A stretch of 64,000 nt of DNA from Onishia taeanensis (GCF_003268885.1 NZ_QLSX01000003.1:186001-250000), one strand, 5' to 3'. Positions 34,563-44,322 are shown, numbered from the stretch's first letter. Made by a program: numbers and translations. Notes: generated from the sequence alone by a model not told the origin.

Positions 34563-35369
34563 TCAGGGCTGAGAGGGCACCGGTAGGCGTGCTAGCGGAT
34601 CTTGTTGGAAGTAGCGGGAAAGCAGCGAGTAAAGCGCCGGATAGGCCTTGTCTAGCAGGTCCGGCGCGCTGAAAAAATGCTCGCAGCAGACGGCGAAACA
34701 TTCCCCGGGGTGGCTAGCCGCATAGTCGTCAATGGGAGTGTCCTCACCGCGCTCCAGGTGCGCCTGCAGGTCGTCCCAAACCGCGGTGAAGACTTGGTGC
34801 CATTCACTGGCGGCCATGTCCCGCGGCAGCGGCGGGAAGCCATCGGCATCCCGTGAGTTGCCCATATCGAGCTTGTGGGCGAGTTCGTGGATCAGCACGT
34901 TGAAGCCACTGAAGTCGCCACTTGCCATCAGTTCCGGGTAGGCCACCACCACCGGCCCTTGAAAAGAGGTCTCGCCGGCTCGCTGATCGGCATACTCGTG
35001 CATCACCCCTGCTTCATCCATTTCTTCGACCTGGCGCGCGAAGGCACCTGGCAGGATCAGGATCTCGTGCACATTGGCGAAGGCTTCCTGATGCTCGGCC
35101 TGCGACCAGCCCAGGGTCAGCAGACACGCCTGGCCGGCCAGTGCCAGCCGCGCCGGTTCGTCAAAAGGCATATCGGCCAGGGCAGGGTGCAGCGACAGAC
35201 GTTTGTCATGCACAAAGGCCCAGGCTCGCTGGCCCAGGCGCTCGGCGTCTTCATCGCTCAAGGCGGCAAGCAGGGGCAGCCGAGCCCGAGCCTCGCGCCA
35301 GGTGTCGGCGGGAAAGGGATGGCGGGCGTTAAAACGGGCGGCCCGCCAACGCCGCCAGCGTTCGAGCAT
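34563..35369 (-). CDS. mtfA: MtfA-family zinc metallopeptidase (M90)
   Basis: A 268-residue cytosolic metallopeptidase like E. coli MtfA, which binds the repressor Mlc and regulates glucose PTS uptake. The zinc motif HELAHKLD is near residue 160, and the third ligand region GECFAVCCEHFF follows. Length is typical. It begins 3 bases behind the stop of the GNAT-nitrilase gene, so both are one transcript. Whether Mlc exists in this organism cannot be seen here, so the peptide or partner is unknown. Confidence 0.92.
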   Translation of the reverse strand: MLERWRRWRAARFNARHPFPADTWREARARLPLLAALSDEDAERLGQRAWAFVHDKRLSLHPALADMPFDEPARLALAGQACLLTLGWSQAEHQEAFANVHEILILPGAFARQVEEMDEAGVMHEYADQRAGETSFQGPVVVAYPELMASGDFSGFNVLIHELAHKLDMGNSRDADGFPPLPRDMAASEWHQVFTAVWDDLQAHLERGEDTPIDDYAASHPGECFAVCCEHFFSAPDLLDKAYPALYSLLSRYFQQDPLARLPVPSQP

Positions 35370-35372
35370 GGA

Positions 35373-36944
35373 TCAGTTGTCTTCCTGGCGGGACCCGGAC
35401 TTCCATGACCAGTCGCGCCAGCGCAGGTCGAAGAGATCCTTGCGGCGGTCCTTGAGATTGGTCACCGAGCCTTCGTTGCGCAACACCGTGAGTCGCTTCA
35501 GGTCGAGATCCGAGAACATGATCATCTCGGTGTTGGGTGTGGTCTCGGCCAGCACGGCGTCATGGGGAAAGGCGAAGTCAGAGGGTGAGAACACCGAAGA
35601 CTGGGCGTACTGGATCTCCATGTTCTCGATGGCCGGCACGTTGCCGACGCTGCCACACAGCACGACGTAACACTCGTTCTCGATGGCGCGGGCCTGGGAG
35701 CAATGGCGTACACGCAGGTAGCCATTCTTGGTGTCGGTCCAGAAGGGCACGAAGAGGATGTCCATGTCCTGATCGGCGAGCAGGCGCGATATTTCCGGGA
35801 ACTCGACGTCGTAGCAGATCAGGATGCCGATTCGGCCGGCATCGGTGTCGAATACCTGGAGGTCATCGCCCCCCTCGATGATCCAGTCACGGCGCTCCTG
35901 GGGGGTGATGTGCAGCTTGGCCTGGGCTTCGATGTCGCCGTCGCGGTGGAAGAGATAGGCGATGTTGTAGAGGTGGCCGTCTTCCCGCTCCTCGATCATC
36001 GAACCGGCGACGATGTTGATGTTGTAGGACACCGCCATACGCGACAGCTCGGTCTTGAAGCGTTCGGTGAAACTGGCCAGGAAGCGGATAGCCTCGATCT
36101 GATCCTGCTGGGCGGCGCGGTCCTGCAAGCCCATCAGCGGTGCGTTGAAAAGCTCCGGGAATACCGCGAAGTCACTCTGGTAATCTGACAGCGCATCGAC
36201 GAAGTATTCGGCCTGCTGCAGAACCGCTTCCACCGAGGAGAATTCGCGCATCTGCCACTGCACTGCACCCACTCGTACCTGGGTCTTGCGGGTGTCGAGC
36301 ACCGATTCAGCAGGCTCAAAGAGGATGTTGTTCCACTCGAGCAGGGTCGCGTAGCCCTGAGACTTTTCATCTTCCGGCAAATACTTGCGCAGCAGTCGCT
36401 TGACCTGGAAGTCGTTGGCCAGCTGGAAGGAGAGAATCGGGTCGTGAATCTCCTTGCGCGAGACCTGATCCAGGTACTCGGCCGGCGCCATCTCGTGTGC
36501 GTACTGGTGGTAGTTGGGGATTCGGCCGCCGGCAAGAATCGCTCGCATATTCAAGGATTTGCAGAGATCTTTGCGAGCTTCGTAGAGGCGCCGGCCAAGC
36601 CGATACCCCCGGTAGGCCGGATCGATCAGCACGTCCAGACCGTACATGGCGTCGCCTTCGGGGGCGTTGAGGATGATCTCCCGCTGATCCATCAGGTCGT
36701 CGTAGCGGTGCGGGTTGGAAAATTCCTCGTAGTCGACCCGGGCCGTCAGGGCCACGCCGATGAGGGTCTCGTCGTCCTCGATGACGATCTGACCCTCGGG
36801 GAATTCGCTGATCAGCCGCTCGATGGTGCGCTGTGGCCAGGCGCCGCCGATGTCGTGATAGACGCGGTCCATCAGCGTCTTGAGCTGAGAATAGTCGTCC
36901 AGGGTGAGGTTGCGCAGCGTCAGGTGGAGATCTTCTAGGGACAT
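35373..36944 (-). CDS. GNAT acetyltransferase fused to a carbon-nitrogen hydrolase
   Basis: A 523-residue fusion. Residues 1 to about 190 form a GNAT domain (RNLTLDDYSQLKTLMDRVY, and the acetyl-CoA loop DPAYRGYRLGRRLYEARKDL). From about residue 225 a nitrilase-superfamily domain follows with its Glu-Lys-Cys triad in FPELFNAP, KLHITPQERR and LICYDVEFPE. Such fusions are widespread but of unknown function; acylation and amide cleavage of one small molecule is an inference. The ATG at 36944 was chosen for its position at the conserved start. It is upstream of mtfA. Confidence 0.9.
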   Translation of the reverse strand: MSLEDLHLTLRNLTLDDYSQLKTLMDRVYHDIGGAWPQRTIERLISEFPEGQIVIEDDETLIGVALTARVDYEEFSNPHRYDDLMDQREIILNAPEGDAMYGLDVLIDPAYRGYRLGRRLYEARKDLCKSLNMRAILAGGRIPNYHQYAHEMAPAEYLDQVSRKEIHDPILSFQLANDFQVKRLLRKYLPEDEKSQGYATLLEWNNILFEPAESVLDTRKTQVRVGAVQWQMREFSSVEAVLQQAEYFVDALSDYQSDFAVFPELFNAPLMGLQDRAAQQDQIEAIRFLASFTERFKTELSRMAVSYNINIVAGSMIEEREDGHLYNIAYLFHRDGDIEAQAKLHITPQERRDWIIEGGDDLQVFDTDAGRIGILICYDVEFPEISRLLADQDMDILFVPFWTDTKNGYLRVRHCSQARAIENECYVVLCGSVGNVPAIENMEIQYAQSSVFSPSDFAFPHDAVLAETTPNTEMIMFSDLDLKRLTVLRNEGSVTNLKDRRKDLFDLRWRDWSWKSGSRQEDN

Positions 36945-37119
36945 GTGTGCCGGGGCTCCCGCCAAGAGTAAATCGTTGCAGTCTAACATGGGGCCGACCG
37001 GCGCATGATGCAACGGTGCGGCAGAGCGACACCAGGGCTTATTCCCGCCAGTGTCGGCAACGATGATTCCCTTGGTTTCTACATATTAAACGCCGGGCCC
37101 CTCCATGCCCGCGTGATGA

Positions 37120-38886
37120 CTATTCCATCAACACGTAGCGCCCGGGCGCATCGTCTAGCGGAGGATAGTCGTCCGACCCCATCGACGGCGGCGCCTGGGG
37201 ATCGCCTGAATGTGCCGCCAGCCACTCCTGCCAGGCCGGCCACCAGGAACCCGCGGTCTCCGGGGTGCGCTCAAGCCAGGTCTCCGGGTCGACATAAGCA
37301 TCGCCCTCGCTGGCGGTGGCCATGCGGAAATGGTGCCGGGTGTCCGTTGGCGGGCAGACGATGCCTACATTGTGGCCGCCGCTGGTCAGCAAGAAGGTGA
37401 TCTCCTGGGTGTCGGCGAGCAGATGGATCTTGTAGGTCGAGCGCCAGGGGGCGACATGGTCCCTTTCGGTGCCCACCGCGAAGATTGGCACACGGATGTC
37501 GCTGACCGTTATCGGACGGCCTTCGACCTTGAAGCGGCCCTCGGCGAGATCGTTGTCGAGGAACAGCTGGCGCAGGTATTCGCTGTGCATACGATAGGGC
37601 ATGCGAGTGGCATCGGCGTTCCAGGCCATCAGGTCGTTGATGGGGCGGTGCTCACCCAGCAGATAGTCGTTGATGAGGTGCGACCAGATCAGATCGTTGG
37701 AGCTCAGCAGCTGGAAGGCGCCGGCCATCTGCTTGGTGTCGAGCACGCCCTGTGTCCACATGGTGTCCTCGAGGAAAGAGAGCTGCTTGTCATCGATGAA
37801 CAGCATCAGCTCGCCGGCCTCGCGGAAGTCGGTCTGGGCGGCGAGCAGCGTCATCGAGCCCAGGCGGTGATCGCGATCTCGCGCCATGGTTGCCCCGGTG
37901 ATAGCCAGCAGCGTGCCGCCAAGACAGTAGCCAACGCTATGTACCGGTGCTCCGGGGCAGACCGACCCGATTACCTTGAGGCTATCCATGATGCCCAGGT
38001 GCTGGTAGTCATCGAGCCCGAGGTCGCGGTCCTCTCCCGTGGGGTTGCGCCAGGAGATCATGAAGACCGTATGGCCCTTGCCGACCAGATAGCGCACCAG
38101 CGAGTTATCCGGTGACAGGTCGAGGATGTAGTACTTCATGATCCAGGCGGGCACGATCAGTACCGGTTCGGCATGCACCTCGTCGGTTGACGGGGCGTAC
38201 TGAATCAGCTCGATCAGGTCATTGCGATAGATCACCATGCCAGGCGTCAGTGCGACCGCCTGCCCGGGCAGGAACTGCTCGGCTCCGGCCGGCTTCTGGC
38301 CCGTCATCTGGCGCTGCAGGTCGTCGATGAACTGTTGGACACCCTTCATCAGGTTGGCCCCGCCGGTCGAAAGCGTCTTGTCCAGCACCTGCGGGTTGAG
38401 GAGCGGGAAATTGGCGGGGGAAACCATGTCGAGTAGCTGGCGCGCGCCGAATTCGAGCGCCTGTTCGTGATGTGGGGACAGGCCGGCAAGGCCGGTGGTG
38501 GCATTGCACCACCATTGCTGCTGCAGCAGGAACGACTGGTAGATCAGGTTATAGGGAAAACGCTGCCAGGCCGGGGCGCGAAAGCGCCGGTCCTGGGGCA
38601 GGGGCTCGATGCAGGGCGCCGCCTCGGCGTCGAGCGCCGAGCGGCCGGCCCACATCGCCAGCCTCAGCTGTTTGTCCATCGCCTTGCGCGCAAGGGTTGC
38701 CTGCTTGCCCGGTGACATCGCCACGCTGGTCAGCCAATCGACGTAGGTCAGAACCACCGCCGACGGCGAGACGCCGGATGTCAGCCGTGCCAGCGACGCC
38801 CGCATCAAGCGGTCGGTGCTCTCCTCGAGGCTGGTTTCCGCACGGGTCGGGCTGGTGCTACTTATGCTGGGGTCAGGCTTGATCAT
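37120..38886 (-). CDS. phaC: Poly(3-hydroxyalkanoate) synthase, class I
   Basis: A 588-residue PHA polymerase that joins 3-hydroxyacyl-CoA units into polyester at the granule surface. The lipase-like box is GYCLGG with the nucleophile Cys321; the catalytic Asp is in VGTERDHVAPW and the His in SGGHNVGIV. The N-terminal 100 residues form the family's variable domain. Length fits class I (short-chain substrates). It starts 10 bases after the stop of the FtsH-type protease and is probably in its operon. The phasin gene at 62.2 kb encodes a partner of the same granule; phaA/phaB are not in the window. Confidence 0.95.
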   Translation of the reverse strand: MIKPDPSISSTSPTRAETSLEESTDRLMRASLARLTSGVSPSAVVLTYVDWLTSVAMSPGKQATLARKAMDKQLRLAMWAGRSALDAEAAPCIEPLPQDRRFRAPAWQRFPYNLIYQSFLLQQQWWCNATTGLAGLSPHHEQALEFGARQLLDMVSPANFPLLNPQVLDKTLSTGGANLMKGVQQFIDDLQRQMTGQKPAGAEQFLPGQAVALTPGMVIYRNDLIELIQYAPSTDEVHAEPVLIVPAWIMKYYILDLSPDNSLVRYLVGKGHTVFMISWRNPTGEDRDLGLDDYQHLGIMDSLKVIGSVCPGAPVHSVGYCLGGTLLAITGATMARDRDHRLGSMTLLAAQTDFREAGELMLFIDDKQLSFLEDTMWTQGVLDTKQMAGAFQLLSSNDLIWSHLINDYLLGEHRPINDLMAWNADATRMPYRMHSEYLRQLFLDNDLAEGRFKVEGRPITVSDIRVPIFAVGTERDHVAPWRSTYKIHLLADTQEITFLLTSGGHNVGIVCPPTDTRHHFRMATASEGDAYVDPETWLERTPETAGSWWPAWQEWLAAHSGDPQAPPSMGSDDYPPLDDAPGRYVLME

Positions 38887-38896
38887 CGCGGTTTAC

Positions 38897-40837
38897 CTAG
38901 AGTCGGCGGGGCGTGCTCGGCGGGCAGTGGTCGGGGGGCGTCTTGGTCGGTTCGCCCTGCGTGGGCACCCACTTTTCCTTAATCCCTGCTGGCTGATTTT
39001 CTTCCACATCTTCCGCCACCTTTTCTGCGCCCTCTTGCAGCTTGATGGCCGGGAATTCGTCGGCGGTCAGGGTTTCGCGTTCGAGCAGCAGGGTCGCACC
39101 TTCTTTCAGGGTGTCGCGGCGCCTGATGAGAATGCGTTGTGCCTCGCCGTAGGCCTCCTCGATCAGCGCGCGCACCTCCAGATCGATTTCCCGCGCGGTG
39201 GCCTCTGAATAGCTTCGCGGGCTCAGCGTGCCGTAAGTGTCACCGAGGAAGGCCTGGCGCTGTTGCTCGTAGACCACCTGGCCGGTGTCTGCGGTCATGC
39301 CGAAGCGAGTCGTCATGTGGCGAGCGATCTCGGTGGCCTTGGCCAGGTCGTCGGCGGCGCCGGTGGATATTTCGTCGAAAATCAGCCGCTCTGCGGCCCG
39401 CCCACCCATCAGCACCGTCATGCGGTCCTTGAGCTCGCCGGTGGTCTGCAGGAAACGATCCTCGGTTGGGCGCTGCATGGTGTAACCCAGCGCCCCCACG
39501 CCGCGGGGAATGATCGACACCTTGTGTACTGGGTCCATACCCGGCAGCGCCGAGGCTACCAGGGCGTGTCCCATCTCATGGTGGGCCACCACCTCGCGCT
39601 CGTGGACATTGAGCAGTCGGCTCTTCTTCTCGAGTCCCGCCACGATGCGCTCGATGGCATTGGTGAAGTCCGCCATGCTGACCTGGTCGCTGTCGTGGCG
39701 CGTGGCCAACAGCGCCGCCTCGTTGACCAGGTTGGCGAGATCGGCCCCGGTGAAACCTGGGGTTAGCGCGGCGATATGATCCAGGTCCACGTCTGGCGCC
39801 AGGTGCTGCACCTTGCCGATATGCACCTCGAGGATCGCGCGGCGCCCCACCCGCTCCGGTCGGTCGACCAATACCTGACGATCAAAGCGGCCGGCGCGCA
39901 GCAGCGCCGGGTCCAGTATCTCCGGGCGGTTGGTGGCGGCCAGCAGCACGATGCCCTCGGAGGGGTCGAAGCCGTCGAGCTCCGCCAAGAGCTGGTTCAA
40001 CGTCTGCTCTTTTTCGTCCTGGCCACCCATCATGCTGGGCCCTCGCGCCCGGCCCAGCGCATCCAGCTCATCGATGAAGATGATGCAGGGCTTGGCCTTG
40101 GCGGCCTGCTCGAAGAGGTCGCGGACCCGGGCGGCGCCGATGCCAACGAACATCTCGACGAACTCAGAGCCCGAGATCGAGAAGAAGGGCACGCCGGCTT
40201 CCCCCGCCACTGCTCGGGCCAATAGCGTCTTGCCGGTGCCCGGCGGTCCGACCAGCAGGATGCCCTTGGGAATGTGCGCGCCGAGGCGGCCATAGCGCTC
40301 CGGGTCGCGCAGGAAATCGACGACCTCCTTGAGCTCGGCCTTGGCCTCGTCGACCCCGGCGACATCTTCGAAGGTCACCTTGGTTTCGGTCTCGACGTAC
40401 ACCTTGGCCTTGGACTTGCCCAGCGTCATCATTCCGCCGAGCCCCTGGCTGCCGGACATGCGGCGAATCACGAAGCTCCAGATCAGAAAGAAGAACAGCA
40501 GCGGCACCATCCACGACAGCAGGATGCTCAGGAAGGTGTTCTTGGCCGCCCCGGTGTAGGTGACATCGTACTGGGCAAGCTTGTCGGCAAGGGCCGGGTC
40601 GACGGGGCGGGTGCTGAAGCCCGTACTGCCATCGTCGTGCGGATTCTGATAGGTGCCGGTGATACGATCCTCGCCAATTTCCACCGAGGCGATCTCACCG
40701 TTATCCAGCATTTGCATGAACTGCGAATAGGGGATCGACTCCGTGGTGCGCTGGTGGCTGATCAGGCTCTGGAAGGCCATCACCGCCAGAAAGGCGACGA
40801 TCACGTAAGTCAGGTTGATCTGGTGCTTCTTTTCCAT
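38897..40837 (-). CDS. ftsH: FtsH-family membrane AAA+ zinc protease
   Basis: A 646-residue FtsH: two membrane segments (about 10-27 and 104-124) flanking a periplasmic domain, the AAA+ module with Walker A GPPGTGKT at 197-204, Walker [12 protein letters not shown], the second region of homology [17 protein letters not shown], and the zinc site HHEMGHALV. It degrades membrane and some cytosolic proteins. The usual ftsH sits next to rlmE and folP; here it sits before phaC, so this is probably a second, accessory FtsH. The ATG at 40837 (MEKKHQINL) is preferred over 40852. Confidence 0.9.
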   Translation of the reverse strand: MEKKHQINLTYVIVAFLAVMAFQSLISHQRTTESIPYSQFMQMLDNGEIASVEIGEDRITGTYQNPHDDGSTGFSTRPVDPALADKLAQYDVTYTGAAKNTFLSILLSWMVPLLFFFLIWSFVIRRMSGSQGLGGMMTLGKSKAKVYVETETKVTFEDVAGVDEAKAELKEVVDFLRDPERYGRLGAHIPKGILLVGPPGTGKTLLARAVAGEAGVPFFSISGSEFVEMFVGIGAARVRDLFEQAAKAKPCIIFIDELDALGRARGPSMMGGQDEKEQTLNQLLAELDGFDPSEGIVLLAATNRPEILDPALLRAGRFDRQVLVDRPERVGRRAILEVHIGKVQHLAPDVDLDHIAALTPGFTGADLANLVNEAALLATRHDSDQVSMADFTNAIERIVAGLEKKSRLLNVHEREVVAHHEMGHALVASALPGMDPVHKVSIIPRGVGALGYTMQRPTEDRFLQTTGELKDRMTVLMGGRAAERLIFDEISTGAADDLAKATEIARHMTTRFGMTADTGQVVYEQQRQAFLGDTYGTLSPRSYSEATAREIDLEVRALIEEAYGEAQRILIRRRDTLKEGATLLLERETLTADEFPAIKLQEGAEKVAEDVEENQPAGIKEKWVPTQGEPTKTPPDHCPPSTPRRL

Positions 40838-41146
40838 GCGACACCCCGTCACGCCGTGCGGCTCGCAAGGCAGCCTGCCTCGCGATCCGGCCGATGTTTC
40901 TCAGTGTAGCCATCCCACGCTGTGTCACGGCGCAACCGGCTTGATCCAGCGCAGGGTTTTACTCGACGGATGCCCGCCATTCCCTTTGCAATCCATATTC
41001 GGGTTCGCTTAACTGGCCTTTCATGCACCTAGGCGCCCGACTGATGGCCAATAGTGCTCGAGTGTTGTCGCGGCTTGGCGGCAGGCGTGATGGGTGTAAC
41101 CCCTGCTGCGCAGGCGTTTATTCTTGAATCCACAAGAGGTCTCCCA
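40838..41146. other. Divergent intergenic region, ftsH-phaC / EamA
   Basis: About 310 bases separating divergent genes. It should contain both promoters. I could not assign a convincing -35/-10 pair, repeat or hairpin. Confidence 0.4.
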
Positions 41147-42064
41147 ATGCCCCTGCACCAAGGGCTTTCTTATCGCCAGCAGGGCCTGCTGCTGACGGGC
41201 GGCGGGGCGCTGGTCATGTCCCCGGATGCGCTACTGATCAAGCTGATCGACCTGCCGGATGCGCAGATGCTGATGTGGCGAGGCCTGGTCTCGGCGCTGG
41301 GATTTCTGCTGCTGGTAGTGGCGCGACACGGTCGCAATACGTTGGCGGCCTATCGACGCTGCGGCGGCACCGGCATTGTGGTGGCGCTGCTGTTCAGCCT
41401 GACCACCTGCGGCTTCGTGCTCGGCAATCAGTACACCCGCGCCGGCAATGTGCTGATCATTCTCGCCTCGTCGTCGATCATCGCGGCGGGGCTCTCCTGG
41501 GTGATCCTCAAGGAGCGCCTGCCGCGTCGCACCTGGCTTTCGATCGGGTTGTGCATGACAGGCATCACGATGGTCGTGGCGGATGACGCTGGCGCCGGCT
41601 CGCTGGTGGGCAATGGCTTTGCCCTGCTGGCGGCCACGACCCTGGCGCTGAACTTTACTCTGTGTCGCCGCCGGCCGGGGGTCGACATGAGCCCGATGCT
41701 GACCTTCGCAGGGCTGATCGTGGGGCTGGGTGGGGCCCTGGTAGCGAGTGCCGGGGGCGAGCTTACGCTGCCGGATGGCGAGCGCTTGCTGATGATCGTG
41801 GGGCTGTGTCTGGGTATCGTGCCGTTGGGCGTGACGCTCTTGCAGCGCGGGCCGCTGTACCTGCCCGCGGCCGAGGTAGGGCTGCTGTTATTGCTTGAGG
41901 TGGTGGTGGGCACGCTGTGGGCATGGGGCATTCTCGGCGAGCGCCCCACGCCCATCGCCTTCGTCGGCGGAGCCCTGGTGCTGGGCACTCTGGTAGCTAA
42001 GGGGCTCTATGAGCGGCGCCTTGAGCTCAGGGTGCAAAAGGCCACGGCAGGCGAGGGCCGATAG
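41147..42064 (+). CDS. EamA/DMT-family transporter
   Basis: A 305-residue inner-membrane transporter with ten predicted membrane segments made of two EamA repeats. The first contains LMWRGLVSALGF and GNQYTRAGNVLIILASSSII; the second ends near WGILGERPTPIAFVGGALVLG. Family members export amino acids or other metabolites; the substrate is unknown. ATG at 41147 has AGAGGT upstream and was chosen over the longer frame from 41054. Confidence 0.88.
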   Translation: MPLHQGLSYRQQGLLLTGGGALVMSPDALLIKLIDLPDAQMLMWRGLVSALGFLLLVVARHGRNTLAAYRRCGGTGIVVALLFSLTTCGFVLGNQYTRAGNVLIILASSSIIAAGLSWVILKERLPRRTWLSIGLCMTGITMVVADDAGAGSLVGNGFALLAATTLALNFTLCRRRPGVDMSPMLTFAGLIVGLGGALVASAGGELTLPDGERLLMIVGLCLGIVPLGVTLLQRGPLYLPAAEVGLLLLLEVVVGTLWAWGILGERPTPIAFVGGALVLGTLVAKGLYERRLELRVQKATAGEGR

Positions 42065-42106
42065 TAGACGTAGTTGGCTGCCTTGCCGCGTGTGTTGCTC
42101 GAGCCT

Positions 42107-42373
42107 CTAGCGAAGCTGGCTGTCCTTGCTGCCACGGCGGTTATAGCCGCTGACCGCAGAGCGGTGCTTGTCGCGCTCGCTCTGGCAGTTGATGCACAGG
42201 CGCACGCCCGGCACCGCCTCGCGCCGCGCCTGTGGAATCGCTTCGTCACATTCCTCGCAGTATGCAAGGCTTTCCCCGCGGGGGAGCTCGCTGCGTGCCC
42301 GTTCCAGGGCGTCTTCTACCGTGCTGTCGATCTGCTCTTGCACGGCGCCATCTTTCGACCATCCACCGGCCAT
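42107..42373 (-). CDS. DksA/TraR C4-type zinc finger protein (YbiI-like)
   Basis: An 88-residue protein with the DksA/TraR zinc finger: CEECDEAIPQARREAVPGVR and CINCQ, i.e. C-x2-C ... C-x2-C about residues 39-63. It lacks the long coiled coil of DksA, as E. coli YbiI does. TraR-like short forms bind the RNA polymerase secondary channel; whether this one does is not known. GGAGAAG precedes the ATG. It is convergent with the EamA gene. Confidence 0.88.
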   Translation of the reverse strand: MAGGWSKDGAVQEQIDSTVEDALERARSELPRGESLAYCEECDEAIPQARREAVPGVRLCINCQSERDKHRSAVSGYNRRGSKDSQLR

Positions 42374-42602
42374 GCTCTTCTCCTTCGGCGCGACTGCGCC
42401 GGCCTGGTGTTTCGCTCGCGCTCTATCGACTTCTTCTCTGGTCTTCTCGGGCTGTTCTCGGCTGCTGCCTCATCTCCGATGTTCGTTCAGTCTGGTGCAT
42501 CGGCGGGCGGCGCGCCATGGGCTGGCGGGTCGTCTCTTTTCCTGCACGACCTTGCGCACGACTGCCGGGCTGGCAAACGGGGGCGCTGTGAGGCGCGAGA
42601 CA

Positions 42603-43223
42603 TTATCCCGGGCGATGCATCTCGAAGCGCTGCTCGGGAGTGATCTCGAAGTAGTCCGCAGGACCGCCGCCGCGCAGGATGGGGCCGGCGTCGGCTGTCT
42701 GGTAGACGCCATCCTTGAGGAGGGTCTGATCGATGTGCACGCCGACTACCTCACCGAGCACCAGCCAGGTGTCGACGGCATCGCCTGCGGCGGAGGTGAG
42801 CTGCAGGAGCTGGCTTAGCCGGCACTCGAAGACCACCCGTGCCTCGGCGACGTGGGGGACGCTGACCACGCGAGAGTTCGCAGGAGTGAGGCCGGCCAGA
42901 GTGAATTCATCCACCTCGGCGCCGACCGCCGAACAGCTCTGGTTCATGGGCTCGGCCAGTTCGCGAGTTGATAGCTGCCAGCAGAACTCGCCGGTTGCTT
43001 CGATGTTCCGCACGCTGTCCTTGTAGCCGACGCTTGCGAACCCGATGATCGGCGGCGTGTAGTTGAAGGCATTGAAGAAGCTGTAGGGCGCTAGATTGCG
43101 GGTGCCATCGGCGCTCTGCGAGGAAATCCAGCCGATGGGTCGCGGTCCGATGATGGCATTGAAGGGGTTGTGGGGCAGGCCGTGGCCGTCATCAGGGCGG
43201 TAGAAATGCACGTTGTCGGGCAT
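42603..43223 (-). CDS. Flavin reductase-like FMN-binding protein
   Basis: A 206-residue protein of the flavin reductase-like/split-barrel family (DIM6/NTAB). It shows the FMN region RPIGWISSQSADGTRNLAPY, SFFNAFNYTPPIIGF and the closing ADYFEITPEQ. Members reduce FMN for partner oxygenases or act in aromatic degradation; no partner is nearby. ATG at 43223 has GGAGAGG upstream. The gene appears monocistronic. Confidence 0.87.
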   Translation of the reverse strand: MPDNVHFYRPDDGHGLPHNPFNAIIGPRPIGWISSQSADGTRNLAPYSFFNAFNYTPPIIGFASVGYKDSVRNIEATGEFCWQLSTRELAEPMNQSCSAVGAEVDEFTLAGLTPANSRVVSVPHVAEARVVFECRLSQLLQLTSAAGDAVDTWLVLGEVVGVHIDQTLLKDGVYQTADAGPILRGGGPADYFEITPEQRFEMHRPG

Positions 43224-43302
43224 GAAACCTCTCCGGGCGTTGGCGGGTGGTGTATAAGGCGAGTCGTCAGTATGCCGCCGGATGGTCAAGGCTGGCAAAA
43301 CG

Positions 43303-43326
43303 AAAAAACCCCGGCATGGCCGGGGT
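43303..43326 (-). terminator. Rho-independent terminator of the acidic repeat protein gene
   Basis: Stem accccggc (43308-43315) and gccggggt (43319-43326) with a 3-base loop. On the minus strand it is followed by six T. It lies just downstream of the small exported protein gene. Confidence 0.88.
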
Positions 43327-43353
43327 CCAACGTATCAGCAAGGGGGCTGAAAC

Positions 43354-43644
43354 TTAGTTTTCGTTAGCGGAATCTACGCCGCTATCCGGGGCGACTTCGC
43401 CATCTTCCAGCGTCGCATCGCTATCTTTCATCTCGATGTCGTTGGCGCTGTCATTGCCGCCTTCTTTGACCATTTGGCCATCTTCCAGTTTTGCATCACT
43501 CTCAGATGACATATCGCTGACTTCATTCGCTGAGTCGACGCCGGTCGGGTCGGCCATCTTGTCTTCATGGTGCTCAGCGAGAGCGGCGCCTGACATCATC
43601 ATCATCAGTGTCAGGGCTGAAGCTGTGGTCACAATGCGTTTCAT
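43354..43644 (-). CDS. Small exported acidic repeat protein, unknown function
   Basis: A 96-residue protein with a Sec signal peptide (MKRIVTTASALTLMMMMSGAALA) and a very acidic mature part of about 73 residues. The mature part has internal repeats: DSAN three times (VDSANEV, NDSANDI, VDSANEN) and S-D-A-K/T-LEDG twice. There are no Cys and few hydrophobic residues, so it is probably disordered and periplasmic. The ATG at 43644 has GAGAGGT; it has its own terminator and an AT-rich upstream region, so it is expressed. I do not recognise the family. Acidity fits a halophile's exported protein. Confidence 0.8.
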   Translation of the reverse strand: MKRIVTTASALTLMMMMSGAALAEHHEDKMADPTGVDSANEVSDMSSESDAKLEDGQMVKEGGNDSANDIEMKDSDATLEDGEVAPDSGVDSANEN

Positions 43645-43925
43645 AGTGTACCTCTCGTCCAGTGAATGGCACTTCAATGCATTCATGTGGCTGTACGAAT
43701 GCTATACACAACTTATTCAATAATTAGGTAGCATGCAACCATTTCGTGCATGACGGGTTTTTATAATCGGAATTGCACACGGTAATGGCGCTCGGCGTCA
43801 CACCGTCTAAGACTAATAGAGCGGGTGAGAATTCCACCATCAAGGGGTGGCCAGCGAAGACTCTTTGTTCGGCGCGACGTCCTTGATCAGCGCACAGTCA
43901 TGCCTTGAAGCGCGAGGAGGCGATC
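43645..43925. other. AT-rich divergent promoter region
   Basis: About 280 bases between two small divergent genes. The block 43.68-43.78 kb is AT-rich (tatacacaacttattcaata) and likely carries the promoters. No repeat was seen. Confidence 0.45.
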
Positions 43926-44099
43926 ATGAGAGACATGCTAAGCAAGGGGAGCTGTACGTTAGGCGGCGCGGTGCTGCTAGGTGTCGGCTTGGGCCTGTAT
44001 TTTCTGGAGCAGTCGGGGCTGGCGTTTTTGGGCGCCTTGATGTCGGGGTTGGGGGCCGGGCTAATGCTCATGGCTGGTGGATCCAGCGGGAGTGATTGA
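43926..44099 (+). CDS. Small hydrophobic membrane protein
   Basis: A 57-residue protein with two closely spaced hydrophobic segments rich in Gly and Leu (GGAVLLGVGLGLYFLEQSGL and AFLGALMSGLGAGLMLMAGG), so it is probably an inner-membrane hairpin. A near-perfect AGGAGG lies at 43915-43920, six bases before the ATG, which argues strongly for translation. A start at 43905 would swallow that site. No family is recognised. Confidence 0.7.
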   Translation: MRDMLSKGSCTLGGAVLLGVGLGLYFLEQSGLAFLGALMSGLGAGLMLMAGGSSGSD

Positions 44100-44322
44100 C
44101 GCGTAAGTTCAGTATCTCGACAGCATCGTATCGATTGCCACTATGTGGCGGGCGGCCGGTGCTCATTGTCGAGACAAGTCGCCAGCAAGGCGTGATCTTG
44201 CAGCAGGGCAGACAAGCGGTGGCGTATATCAGCGGTGTAGTAAAAGGCGCGACGAAAAAGGGCCCCGCAGCTCTAGGCTGGGGGCAAGGGGAGAACCGGA
44301 ATAACGTGTTGGCGGTGCGTGC

